NCBI RefSeq assembly: GCF_000330505.1
Contig: NW_004443552.1
Coordinates: 162,474-226,473, forward strand
Length of the DNA: 64,000 bases
DNA from: Entamoeba invadens IP1
Lineage: Eukaryota > Evosea > Mastigamoebida > Endamoebidae
Direction of reading: 5' to 3'
Positions 8,971-19,346 of this stretch are shown piece after piece. Position 1 is the stretch's first letter. Every line of letters starts with the position of its first letter. The notes beneath the pieces were generated by a model. It saw only the letters and a program-made list of their open reading frames with translations. It ran no database searches and was not told the origin of the DNA. Made by a program: the position numbers and the translations under genes.

Positions 8971-10050
8971 TTTGTATTTTATCACTGATTTTCAAAACAG
9001 TTTCTTTTTAATAACAGAAACTGAAATGAAAAAGCCAACAAACCGTCTATCTTATTGGTATTCAGTTATTATCAAAAAGGTCATTTTCAAAACTGGTTTA
9101 TTAATAACTTGTTTATTTTAAATTTACTAAACAAAAAAGGTATAATTTGTGGTTTAAATAAAAAAACACCTTTTTATTATTTTTAAAACCTAAAAATTTG
9201 TAATGTTTTTCAATGTTATTTATTAGAATATAATTATTTTACAAATAAATTATTCTAAATAGAGTTAGTCGGAAAACGTTGTCCTGGGCTTTTTGGTCAA
9301 TGGAAATATCGGGATCAGGTTCGAAATATAAAAAAATCGTCGTTTCAGTTTTTTTCCCAAATTTTTTCCATTTTTTTCAAATTTTATTTAATTCCCGGGG
9401 TTTTAAACAACTATTTGTGTATAAATCGATAAAAAGGACAACGTCGGCGACTGGGACAACTTTTTACAACAAACTCTATTAGTTCTGTATAACAACAGTT
9501 CTAACTATTCTAATTATTAAAACCTTTATACAATTAGAACAATTTAAACATAAAAATGATATGAAATAATTATTATTTAATTTTATTTTGAAAGTTATAT
9601 TTATGAGTTGTTGAATTATAATTAGAGTTTATAATATCAAAATCAAGACTCTTATGCACTCATCCCAGTAAAATAACATTCAACGGTTATATGGGTTTAT
9701 GATCTTTTATGGACTATTAAACAATATATTTAGTTTAATTATATAATCAATAAAACCATTTGATATTTGTGTATTTTTATTGATGTTAAACATCAATTCA
9801 AAAACTAAAATTTTAAAATTGAAATTTGATATTATTACTATACTTGTTAATGAATATAAAACGACTTTTTAATTCATTTTTAGTTTACATTTATTCTTCT
9901 TCAAATTGACCAACTCGTTAATTATTTGTATGATAACATAAACAAAAAAATATAAATATTAACTCGTTAAATAGAACAACCCATAAAAGACAGTAAACTA
10001 AAAGAAAGTAACATCAATCCACACAAAATACACAAAAGCCCATCTTGACT
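8971..10050. other. AT-rich intergenic region holding a short inverted-repeat element
   Basis: Spacer of 1.1 kb. Apart from the inverted-repeat unit at 9258-9480, only short random-looking ORFs are present, including a 31-codon one at about 9025. Confidence 0.6.
9258..9480. mobile_element. Possible MITE-like element with ~27-bp terminal inverted repeats
   Basis: The left arm 9258-9284 and the right arm 9454-9480 are reverse complements at about 22 of 27 positions (AATAGAGTT at one end, AACTCTATT at the other; both carry GGACAAC at the inner end). The 223-bp unit is more GC-rich than its surroundings (it includes CCCGGGG) and codes for nothing convincing. A clear target-site duplication was not found, so transposon origin is a hypothesis. 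Confidence 0.4.
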
Positions 10051-10673
10051 TTATCTCAAATTGCACAACTCGCACCTCATTGTTCCGATATGTTTTGTAA
10101 AAGCAAGCTGTCTGTCGACGACGTCGAGAAGTGTAAGTTTCCCCTCGAGTTCCTGAAGACCATTTTTGATGTTATACAAACACAACTTATGAAGAGACTT
10201 TCTCACCTCCACTTCAAGCTCGTCATACTTCTCGTAGAGTTCCCGTAACAACTCCACTTTTGTCGCTTTGTCTTCTTGCTCGTCCTCCTTTTTCAGGCGA
10301 TAAAACCCTCTCCCCTTTGACGACTCTAACCCGCTCTCAATTTGTGAACAATGATTAAATGCATCGAGTATGTTCTTCTTCCAATTCACTGATTGGACTA
10401 TTAGTTATTTGTTGTGATTAAATGTGGCAACCTCAGTGATAACAAACATAGCTTTAACTTCCCGAGTAAGTTCCAGTGGTCTGTGATAAAGTTGTATATG
10501 TCCGTTTTCAATGAAAAAAAGTCTTTTTGTGGATTCAGACAATGCAACGAACGTAAGATAAGAATAGAGAGACGCGTTGTTTTCATCTTTGGATTGGCAA
10601 CGGAGAAAAACTGTGACTTTTTACAAAGAGTACAATAGCATGTGAATCGGATTTCGTGTTGTTCAGGATCCAT
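10051..10673 (-). CDS. Two-exon protein, CxxC N-terminus and winged-helix-like middle
   Basis: Two adjacent minus-strand ORFs join through one intron: exon 1 is 10448-10673, the intron 10398-10447 (50 nt, donor GTTTGT, acceptor TAATAG) and exon 2 is 10051-10397. The splice keeps frame and gives 190 residues. The N-terminus has CYCTLC, possibly half a zinc site, with a second CxxC (CELC) at the C-terminus. The middle has a helix-turn-helix-like pattern, with a Trp-Lys-Lys-Asn motif (NWKKNILDAF) and GRGFYRL about 18 residues later. This recalls the wing region of forkhead-type domains (W-x-N-S-I...GKGSYW), but the match is weak. A coiled-coil-like charged helix follows. Function is unknown; DNA binding is a possibility. 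Neighbours are separated by long spacers. Confidence 0.72.
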
Positions 10674-11384
10674 TAGATTTTTTAGTTTGATAATTATAAT
10701 TGATTATTTAATTTGATTTATAGTATTACTATATTTACATTTTTGACGAATAAGTTTCGACTTTTTGTGAAATATTGAAATTTTTTATTGGTAAAAGTTT
10801 AATAAAAATAATTATAAAATTTAGTAAAAATGTGTTTTTACTCGTAAATAATAAAGTTTAATTAGAAATCATAATTAATAATTCATTCATTAATTTTAGT
10901 TAAGTAATATTATTTTTTTATTATATTTATTTTATATCTTTAAAAATCATTATTTGCGTTTATTTTTTATTTATAGGATAAAAAATTGTTAAAATGTTTT
11001 ATAAAACATTTTTGTAAAATAATTAGAAATATTAAAATGATACCAGATCTTTCAAGTTAAATTAATCATTATTTTATTAAAAATAATATTATAATTTGAT
11101 ACTTTTCATTATTCAAAAAAATGAAAAAAACATGATTTTTTTATTATGTGTGTTTACAATAAAAACAAGTTTTCACCAAGAAAAACTTCATGGAAATTTG
11201 TTTTAAAAAAAGAAAATTGTTATACACATTAGTTTTTTAACTAAAATGAAATTGCAAAACAATGATAATGAATTATTTTATAAATTAAATCAAATAAGAA
11301 TAACCATATTAGAACACATCTTAAAATAGACCAAGAACAAACCCCCCAAAACTCAATAATCAAAAAATCAAAAAAAAATTCTTG
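10674..11384. other. AT-rich intergenic spacer between divergent genes
   Basis: 0.7 kb of AT-rich DNA between two divergent genes, presumably holding both promoters. No ORF or structured repeat recognised. Confidence 0.6.
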
Positions 11385-13588
11385 ATGAATAACGAAGTTC
11401 CTAGTGTTGGTAATTTAGTTTTGGTATCTTCCAGTGACATTCCTAGAACCCGGCGCTTTCGGAAGAAAAATTGGAAATGCACATACCCTCATTGCACAGA
11501 TCCTCCAAAAACGAAATACAACGTTTGTTCTTTTAACGGTAATAATTAAATAAATTCAAAACATTGAATTAATGACAAGGTAACCAGCCACATATGGGAC
11601 AGTCATTTAAGAACAGAAATTGGGAAACCGGGGAATAATCCCCACAACTTAGTTTTGACAACTTTCAAAGATTCGCCCCAAAAAGAAATAATAAAACAAT
11701 TATGTGAGCCGTACATGGTGAAATTGGTCGACAAAATCACTCCAAAAACGAAACCCAAACCCGACAATTTTCCATTTGCTTTTGAGCAAAACACGTCCGA
11801 CCAAAATTCCGACATTAATCACATTCACACCAATTCCTCTTCAAATAGTGTTATTGGCTTTGACCACTCCAATGAGATGAATAATGAATATGCCATTCAA
11901 ATGGAACCACAAATTCCCCCAAATTCGCCTCTCGACCGCCCAAAATGTCCACAACACACACAAATCACGCGAATGCAACAAAACGTACAACAGCAGATGC
12001 AACAGAATTTCGAAAACGCAACACGACAAAATGTTCTTCCACAACCGCCTCACCCAATCCCAGAAGTCGAAATGTCACAACAACAAACGGGCCACTACTC
12101 CTTCGAGGATTTCGTTAAGATCGAAAAGATCAATGAAAATTTGCGACAGTTACACGTCTTAGGAGAGGTCTTTGCTGAAAATGGATTTCTAGTCCGGTCG
12201 GACGCCCGTGCCAAAACTGATATCGAAGAGATTCATTCTGCATTGAGTGGAGTATTATCCCTTGACGGGGTGTCGTACGCGTACAAGAACAATCCGACCG
12301 ACAAAAAATATGGGTTCGTAGCGCAAGAAATCGAGTCGATCTATCCCGACTTGGTCAAACGGGATCGCGATGGGAATATGAGTGTCGACTACATTGGGGT
12401 CATCCCCATCTTAGTAGAAGCTTTAAAAGAGATCAATCGGAATGCAGAAGGGATGAAAAACGATCAAGAGTTGACTGGTGTATCTCTTCGTGTTGACAGT
12501 GCTATTAACAGACTCGAGAAATTACTCTTTGAAGCAGATTGTAAGAACTTGCAAAAGGAGGAAAGCTCTAAATTCGAGCAATGGAAGTCTAAGACTATGC
12601 ACATCTTCGGACCCGTCTCATTCTTGATATTCGCATGTTTGTTCAGCTCCATCTTGTCGATCATCTTGCCAATAGTCTTTCCGTCAATGTACTTCTTGAT
12701 GTGTGCGTCTGTCGTCCTCTCCGTGACGCTTTGGATCTTCGTCTTCATTAACAGGAAGGAGGCAGTCAAATTTTTGATGTCAAAAAGAGCGTTTTTCCCA
12801 CTCAAACAGAACAGAAACTTTAAATGGACGATGTCACAGTACATCACGTGGTACATCACATTTTCGTTGTTTTTCACAATGGTCATCTTTTCAATACTTA
12901 TTGGAAGTAACGTCTTTCTTGCATTTGTTGTGTATATAATTGCTGCAATGGCGGTGCTTGTTGTGTGCTATTTTGTTAACAAAGGGGGGTCGAGGTTTGG
13001 GATCCCCTATCAATACTCATTAATTGTTCTCTTAGTGTTCCAAGCATGTGCCATAGGAAGTCTTGTGTTGTGTACTATCTACCAACGTTTGTTTAATAAT
13101 AATAATAATAATAAAATTATAATAACATAATAGCTTTTTATGAAGGCAAAAAGGATTTTGGTGATGAGTCGAAGTACGTCATCCACATAACAGAGAACGT
13201 AGAAGTCACACAAGTCGAAATGCCAAAGGTGTCGTGGAACTGTTTTAGTCCTTCTATAACAACGGAACCAGATCTCCCCGCTGGACTTCATTTTGAGACG
13301 TCACAAAGACTCTTTTCTTTACCCGTCCCCGTGTTAGCTGGAAAGCCGACTGGGGGGTTTAGTGATTCGGAAGTAAAAGTGTCCTTGGAATGCAATGGGA
13401 TTGTATTACTTGATTTTCCTACACTGTATTTTAAGAGTTGTGCATTGAACTCTGATCCTGGCGTGTGTAGTTTGAACTCTTGTGGGTATTGTAGAGCTTC
13501 GACACAACAACAAAGTTTTTGTGGAATATGTGGGAGTTATTTTGACCAGCAATGTAAAAATGTGTCTGGGCTTGTTTCTAACTGTTGA
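11385..13588 (+). CDS. MYRF-like membrane protein: C2H2 zinc finger + self-cleaving S74/ICA domain + 5 TM
   Basis: Three exons (11385-11522, 11580-13086, 13134-13588) give 699 residues. Both introns start GTTTGT; the acceptors are ACAAG and ATAATAG, and both junctions keep frame. Residues 21-28 are a basic patch. Residues 32-55 form a C-X4-C-X12-H-X4-H zinc finger that is split by intron 1. A Gln/Pro/Asn-rich linker follows. At about 245-335 is an intramolecular chaperone (peptidase S74) domain: GFLVRSDARAKTDI, with Ser253 and Lys258 spaced as in the MYRF catalytic dyad, then KYGFVAQEIE..YPDLV and VDYIGVIPILVEALKEI. Five membrane helices follow (about 387-546), then a 150-residue tail with a cluster of Cys. 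Self-cleavage before Ser253 of a trimer would free the N-terminal zinc-finger part. The predicted role is a membrane-tethered regulator; DNA binding is inferred. Confidence 0.85.
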
Positions 13589-13805
13589 TAAATATGTGCT
13601 TTGACGTTATTTGTTTATAAAATTGACTCTCTGTTTTATAACGGAATCTATTTGAGTCACTTTCATTTATTATTATTGTTTTTTACATTGAGTATGTTCC
13701 GATATAATAGATTATTCAAACACTCTTGTTTTTAGTTTTTTAATAACTTATTTATAGTACAAAAAACAAACGAAGTAGAACTTGAAACACTTTGAAACTA
13801 TAAGT

Positions 13806-14651
13806 ATGGAAGACGAGGGTATACTTGTTCAAGTCACATTTGAAGTTGGGTACTTCAAAAAAGGAAATGGCTCTTGTGTTGTGCTACTAATTGGTGGATT
13901 GATGCACAACTTATTTAATCACAATTGCTTTCGAGAAATCCAGAGAACCCTATGCAATAAGTATACGGTGTGTACTGTACAATTGAGAAGTACTGGATGT
14001 GGATTTGGGATATATACAATCGACGACGATGTCGAGGATATCACTGCGATCATTGAGGATTTAAAGAAGAAGCAAAAAGTCGAGCGAATTGTGTTGATTG
14101 GACACTCGACGGGGTGTCAAGATGTTGTAGCATGTTTGCGTCAGTCTTTGGATAAGAAGTATCCAGTTGTAAAATGCGTGTTACAATGTCCTGTGAGTGA
14201 CAGAGACTTTGGAAGAACTTTTCATGGGATTAACGAAGAAGTTGGTCGTTTGATGAAGAAGTACAATGCGAAGAGTGAAAAAGAGTTATCTTCCTTACCA
14301 AACGTCAATTCACTGACTGACGCCTCGAATGAGAAATACGCAGAAAACATCATGTTAATGGAGAGGAGATTCATTTCGCTGTTTGCACAAGGTGGATATG
14401 AGGACTTTTTTTCGACGGATATTACTAATGAAGAGTTCAGTAACATTTTCCAATGTATTCAAATTCCCGTGTTGTTAGTTTTTGCTACGCAAGATCAATA
14501 CGTGCCATATTCATCGGAAGAGTATGCACTTTTAATGAAGAGAATATGTGCGTCAAATACCAATTTTACGATGAAAACTGTAGCTGACAACCACTCCATG
14601 GAAGGCGATGGTCTTCAAGTGTTTGTTGAATTAGTGAAGGAGTTCTTATAA
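13806..14651 (+). CDS. UPF0613 / DUF1749-type alpha/beta hydrolase
   Basis: The 281-residue protein has the alpha/beta hydrolase core: a strand and oxyanion region VVLLIGGL (about residues 25-32), the nucleophile elbow IGHSTGCQDVV (Ser101), an acid in ATQDQYVP (about 235) and a C-terminal DNHSM with the likely catalytic His. The IGHSTG-x-QDVV form and the preceding QLRSTGCGFG block are typical of the UPF0613/DUF1749 family, which includes the fungal siderophore esterase SidJ. The substrate here is unknown. No signal peptide is visible, so it is probably cytosolic. An open frame extends 8 codons upstream without ATG; the ATG at 13806 is used. The Cys content is fairly high for a cytosolic enzyme. 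Confidence 0.82.
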   Translation: MEDEGILVQVTFEVGYFKKGNGSCVVLLIGGLMHNLFNHNCFREIQRTLCNKYTVCTVQLRSTGCGFGIYTIDDDVEDITAIIEDLKKKQKVERIVLIGHSTGCQDVVACLRQSLDKKYPVVKCVLQCPVSDRDFGRTFHGINEEVGRLMKKYNAKSEKELSSLPNVNSLTDASNEKYAENIMLMERRFISLFAQGGYEDFFSTDITNEEFSNIFQCIQIPVLLVFATQDQYVPYSSEEYALLMKRICASNTNFTMKTVADNHSMEGDGLQVFVELVKEFL

Positions 14652-14726
14652 CCAATTTATTTGATGTTTAAATTTTGAAACAAAACGAGTAAAGTACATT
14701 AATTTAATATGAAGGGTGTAGAGTCG

Positions 14727-15059
14727 TTAACACATGTTATGTTCCGTTCTTTGTTTTTGTACCCAATACTGTAAAGTCGATGGTGAAAGATCACCAAAAA
14801 TACTGGGCATCTCATTTTGGAGCATCCGTGTTGCTTTGGAAAGACCTAAAACACTTGCTCTTGAAATGGCTATTTTCTTTTGTTCAGGTGACCAGTACTT
14901 CTTTTCTCGTCTTTTAAGTTTCATTGGAATCACTTTGACTGGCTTTGGAGACTTGCAGCATACTTCAGAAGATGGTGTTCGTGACACCACAAATTCGTTC
15001 ATGATGATTGACTCAATGACACTGTAGAGTTCTTTATTCACTGGGGTGAAGGCACTCAT
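14727..15059 (-). CDS. Small helix-turn-helix protein (Psq/transposase-like HTH)
   Basis: The 110-residue protein ends in a homeodomain-like HTH: KKYWSPEQKKIAISRA, then GLSKATRMLQ and LSPSTLQYWVQKQR, a pattern shared with N-terminal HTHs of pogo/CENP-B-like transposases and Pipsqueak-type domains. The N-terminal half is a short helix plus a basic linker. It may be a domesticated DNA-binding remnant or a lineage transcription factor; no catalytic transposase part is nearby. The frame is open 16 codons further upstream but starts with TTG; the ATG at 15059 is preferred. It converges with the hydrolase gene, whose stop is only 75 bp away. Confidence 0.72.
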   Translation of the reverse strand: MSAFTPVNKELYSVIESIIMNEFVVSRTPSSEVCCKSPKPVKVIPMKLKRREKKYWSPEQKKIAISRASVLGLSKATRMLQNEMPSIFGDLSPSTLQYWVQKQRTEHNMC

Positions 15060-16119
15060 TTGACTTTGTGAAATTAACAGTTGACAGATATTTAAATAGG
15101 ACACCAAAGGCCTTTATCCAGAGTCGTATTTTATACTCTCTAAATAGTCTTTCTTTTACTTACTTTACTTACTATTATTTATAGTTATTTGAATTATTAT
15201 TTTGTAGTAAAAATGGGTAAGATATTTCATGAATAAAAAAAACTTTTCGGAAGTCAAGGAAGGTCGCATTAAAAACGAAATATCCCGTCAATTCGCATGT
15301 TTTTGGTGTAAACAACGAAGTTTCGTTCGGAATTTTTACGAGTAAAAAATGAAGGTAAAAAAAGCTTTTTGAAGGGAATTGTTCTCAACTTCTTTTTCTC
15401 TCGCGTCGAACGTTCAGTACAAAAATCAAACGATTACTCAGAAAATGTTGGTGGTGAATTTCAGGAAAAAATGTGAAGAGAAAAATCTTACAAACCCTAT
15501 TATTTTTCTTTTGCTGTTATATGTGTAAAAAAATGGGATGTTAAGCAGCAAAAAAAAGTCAGACGAATTTTTGAAAATAATTATTTCGATTTTTTTATTG
15601 ATTTTTTAGTTTTTTTAATTATGATTTTTTTTCTAATGTTTTTAGTTATTTTTATAATTAATATCTAATTTGGTATAATAAAAACAATTGTGCCAACAAA
15701 TAAAACTTCATTAGTTTTTTTTTGTGGAATTTTCATACGAGAAAATTTCTTGAAGTAATAAAAAACAAACAAACTTTTCACCCTTTTTTCTCTTTTTTTA
15801 TCACAAAAAAAAAATAGAAAATTAATTAGATAAAAAAACTATAAATTTGATTTACTTTTTATTCTCGGCAAATAACACAATTATTGGTTTGGTTTGACTT
15901 TTCATTGAATTTTATTTCAGCACGATGTACCAAAAAACAATAGTTAAATAATTATAATGATACAATACATTATCGTTGCCGTAATTCGTAAAGAATAAAA
16001 CTGTATCAAATAAGTATAGTAAAATGTAATAAAAAACTTATACCGACGAATGATAGAGATGAATTAACAGAAATGAATAAAAAATGGGTTGAAAATACAC
16101 AAGGTGGAAGGTGTTGAAA
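15060..16119. other. Intergenic region with a less AT-rich island
   Basis: Mostly AT-rich. Bases 15230-15560 are richer in G/C and contain several 30-40 codon open stretches without convincing starts or domains. This could be a decayed gene or regulatory DNA; I see no firm feature. Confidence 0.4.
15091..15098 (-). promoter_or_regulatory. TATA-like element of the HTH gene
   Basis: On the minus strand the octamer TATTTAAA lies about 32 bp upstream of the ATG at 15059. It resembles the Entamoeba core element GTATTTAAA, which usually sits about 30 bp before the transcription start; leaders are very short in this genus. Confidence 0.45.
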
Positions 16120-16338
16120 TCACATTTCAAAGGTAAACATGCTTTCTGGTTCATCGAGGATTTGAGTTACGTTTTCCGCGTTGACGTCGACTTGGCACTC
16201 GGGGAGTTTGCACGAGAAAATGAAATTGTCGTAACCCTTATTAGTATCTTGTGTGAGACAAAGAGTCCCTTGGTCTTCAACTACACAAGGGGAGAGCATA
16301 AAACATTTTGATCTCTTCAATGGTGATGGACGACTCAT
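16120..16338 (-). CDS. Small 72-residue protein of unknown function
   Basis: This short ORF is embedded in an isolated less AT-rich island and uses the C-ending codons typical of neighbouring real genes (GTC GAC GTC AAC). The peptide has five Cys, a basic N-terminus (SRPSPLKRSK) and an acidic C-terminus (ILDEPESMF). There is no domain match and no membrane segment. A 17-codon upstream ORF beginning MLKCGVFW lies just before it on the same strand and might be part of the transcript. Its existence as a gene is plausible but unproven. Confidence 0.45.
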   Translation of the reverse strand: MSRPSPLKRSKCFMLSPCVVEDQGTLCLTQDTNKGYDNFIFSCKLPECQVDVNAENVTQILDEPESMFTFEM

Positions 16339-17407
16339 GAGATTTCTCAGTTTAAACTTTCATTTTTTGCTCTTTGCCTCAAATGAAGACCAGAATACTC
16401 CACATTTCAACATCTTTGAAAACGTTCTGTTTATTTCTAAAATCAGACCTTTTGAATTTATTCCTTTTCACTCGTACTTTTGACATCATTTGGGCCTTTT
16501 TCATTTGTGGTTAACAAAACTACACTACTCAAAACGTATTATAATTTATAATACTTTTTATATCTATTATAGTTTTATTATTTGTATAACCGACTTTAGG
16601 TCAATTAAAGTTCGTTTATGAAATATAAATGGCAAATATCCTTTTTCCTTTTTTTGATGTTTAAAACCTTGCCCGGTCATTCTGGGAAATATAGAGGGAA
16701 GGAGATCCTTTAAGTTCTTTATATGCTTTTTATAGACAGTCTTTGATAAGTTAAAAGTTTGTCATTTCTTTTTTATTCTACAAGGGTATTTTAGTTATTT
16801 TGCCGCTCTGGTACGGAGTAATGTGTTCATCAAAGCATTTCTTGTTTTTTAATCATTTTTATATTATTTATAACTATTAGTATTTAATAATTTAATTATT
16901 GATGTGACATAATATCTTTTTTTGCATTAAGAACAAAAATGTTAAGTTGAGAATTCAAAAATCGTAAAAAAGCCGACTTTTTATTTCAATAAATTGTGCA
17001 GTGAACTTCAACTTTTTTATAATTTTAATTATAATTAAAAATATTATATTTAAATAATATATTTTATTAAAAAATGTATAATAACCAAATAATATCTAGA
17101 ATGAGGATATTTAAAAAATAGTAATCAATAAAACACGTAAAAATCATTTTTTTTTTGTTATTCAAAATATTATGTTAATTAAAAAAACCTAAAATTTATT
17201 AATAATAATTATAATAATAATAATTGTTCATTTAATTAACAATTATTTATTAAAATATTAACAAATAATTAATTTTATAAATGTTTAAACAATTATAATA
17301 AATATAGTAAATAAATTAAAATCAAAAATATTCAACTTTATTTATAATTAATTGTAATATATAATAAACTATAAATAATAATACAAATTATTGAATCCAC
17401 CTCAATA
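16339..17407. other. AT-rich intergenic region up to an assembly gap
   Basis: About 1 kb of AT-rich DNA ending at the N run. No ORF with coding character apart from the 17-codon one mentioned for the 16120 gene. Confidence 0.55.
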
Positions 17408-17507
17408 NNNNNNNNNNNNNNNNNNNNNNNNNNNNNNNNNNNNNNNNNNNNNNNNNNNNNNNNNNNNNNNNNNNNNNNNNNNNNNNNNNNNNNNNNNNNN
17501 NNNNNNN
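17408..17507. other. Assembly gap (100 N)
   Basis: Exactly 100 N, the usual placeholder for a gap of unknown size. It hides the N-terminus of the AAA ATPase gene; frame continuity across it is meaningless. Confidence 0.98.
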
Positions 17508-19346
17508 TCCAAAACGAAAACACCAACACCAAAAGCACGAATTTCAAAGTCAACGACTCCAAAACCCAAAGACACTCGTGCCAAGAAAGTGACTTTTGGT
17601 TTTGATAAAATTGGAGGAATAGACAAAATAATAACAGAAATCAGAGAATTAGTTGAGTATCCTTTATTACATCCAGAGATATACAAACACGTTGGTATAG
17701 ACCCACCAAGAGGTATTTTATTACATGGGCCACCTGGGTGTGGTAAAACCCTTTTAGCCGAAGCGATAGCCGGGGAAGTTGGTGTTCCCTTCATAGAGGT
17801 ATCAGCGACTGAATTAGTGGGTGGGGTATCTGGTGAGAGTGAGCAAAAGATTCGTGACTTATTTGATGATGCGGCGAAGTTAGCGCCGTCCCTCTTATTT
17901 ATTGATGAGATTGACTCGATCGTACAAAAACGGGACAACTCGCAACGTGAAATGGAGAAGCGAATAGTCGCGCAACTTCTCTCTTCGATGGACAAATTGT
18001 CGACAGCGGATAAGCCAGTGATGGTCATTGGTGCGACGAATCGACCCGATTCTTTAGACCCTGCTCTTCGAAGAGCTGGGCGATTTGATAAGGAAATAGC
18101 ATTAGGTATTCCAAGTGAAGAACAACGTCGACAGATCGTGACAAAAATGATTGAAAACCTCAAAATAGCTGAGGACGTTCAAATTCTTCCACTCGCAAAG
18201 TCTACAGCGGGGTATGTTGGAGCAGACATCGCAGCATTAACTAAAGAGGCTGCCGTGCATGCCGTCCATCGTGTCTTCAATTCCAAAGTCGGGAGTGAAT
18301 CGGTGAAGAGTCCAACACCAAACCCTAATTTAGCAGATGGTATCGAACAGCGACAAGCCGTCTGCGATTACTTAAAAGAGCATAAAGAGCCTCTTTCTGT
18401 CACTGAGTTGGCACAACTGAATATCAAACAAGACGATTTCGAATATGCATTAACAGTAGTACAACCTTCTGCTTTAAGAGAAGGGTTTACTACTATACCC
18501 GATGTAACGTGGGACTCTATTGGAGGGATGGAGAACGTCCATGACGAGTTAATTCGACTTGTTGTTGGTGCTGTACAATACCCCGAGTTGTATAAGAAAT
18601 TTGGTATTTACACGCCGGCGGGGATTCTGTTATATGGACCGCCCGGGTGTGGTAAAACGTTCTGTGCTAAAGCACTTGCAAATGAGTGTAAAGCAAACTT
18701 CATTGCTGTGAAAGGCCCACAGTTACTCAATAAGTACGTTGGCGAAGCAGAAAGAGCTGTGCGACAACTCTTCGAGAGAGCAAAGAACTCGGCGCCGTGC
18801 GTCATCTTCTTCGATGAACTCGATGCGCTCGCGCCAAAACGAAGTGAAGACTCGAGTGGGGTCTCGCGGATTGTGAATCAGTTACTGACTGAATTGGATG
18901 GGATGGACGTGCGGAAAGACGTGTTTGTTGTTGCAGCGACGAATCGCCCGGATTGCATTGATCCCGCCATGTTACGTCCAGGAAGACTTGACAGACTGAT
19001 TTCAGTCGAGTTGCCCAATGAAAACGCACGTGTCGATATCTTAAAAACGATTTGTAGAAGACAAAAAGTCCCTCTTGAAAAAGACATCAACTTGGAAACA
19101 ATTGCAAGAGACAAAAAAGTCGAAGGGTTTTCAGGAGCGGATTTGGCTGCTTTGGTCAAAGAAGCAAGTGTAAGAGCTTTGAACGACGTCGTGAAAAATG
19201 TCGGATATGAAGAGGCTCAAAAAGTCGGAGGAGAGGTCCAAAGAAAGCACTTCGATGAGGCGCTCCTCAAAATTCGAAGAAGTGTAAGTAAAGAAGATGA
19301 ACTCGAATACCTCAAGATCAAGCAAAACATTTTGTCACAAAATTGA
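17508..19346 (+). CDS. NVL: NVL/Rix7-type double AAA ATPase (5' end lost in gap)
   Basis: The visible 612 residues hold two AAA modules. D1 has LLHGPPGCGKT and LLFIDEID; D2 has LLYGPPGCGKT and VIFFDELD, with arginine-finger regions PALRRAGRFD and PAMLRPGRLD. The D1 blocks FDKIGGIDK, PPRGILLHGPPGCGKT, GVSGESEQKIR and the MEKRIVAQLLSSMD helix are diagnostic of nuclear VCP-like (NVL/Rix7) rather than Cdc48, which has a longer N domain and a different SGESESNLR block. NVL/Rix7 strips assembly factors from pre-60S ribosomes in the nucleolus. The basic Lys/Thr/Pro stretch just after the gap fits its N-terminal linker. The true start and N-terminal domain lie in or before the gap. The stop at 19344-19346 is followed by the 13-mer GTTATTCATTTTT. 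Confidence 0.88.
   Translation, partial: SKTKTPTPKARISKSTTPKPKDTRAKKVTFGFDKIGGIDKIITEIRELVEYPLLHPEIYKHVGIDPPRGILLHGPPGCGKTLLAEAIAGEVGVPFIEVSATELVGGVSGESEQKIRDLFDDAAKLAPSLLFIDEIDSIVQKRDNSQREMEKRIVAQLLSSMDKLSTADKPVMVIGATNRPDSLDPALRRAGRFDKEIALGIPSEEQRRQIVTKMIENLKIAEDVQILPLAKSTAGYVGADIAALTKEAAVHAVHRVFNSKVGSESVKSPTPNPNLADGIEQRQAVCDYLKEHKEPLSVTELAQLNIKQDDFEYALTVVQPSALREGFTTIPDVTWDSIGGMENVHDELIRLVVGAVQYPELYKKFGIYTPAGILLYGPPGCGKTFCAKALANECKANFIAVKGPQLLNKYVGEAERAVRQLFERAKNSAPCVIFFDELDALAPKRSEDSSGVSRIVNQLLTELDGMDVRKDVFVVAATNRPDCIDPAMLRPGRLDRLISVELPNENARVDILKTICRRQKVPLEKDINLETIARDKKVEGFSGADLAALVKEASVRALNDVVKNVGYEEAQKVGGEVQRKHFDEALLKIRRSVSKEDELEYLKIKQNILSQN

Noticed and set aside
17402..18163. Minus-strand ORF over the AAA ATPase, through the N run
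   Set aside because: Shadow of the D1 AAA module; it reads through unknown bases.
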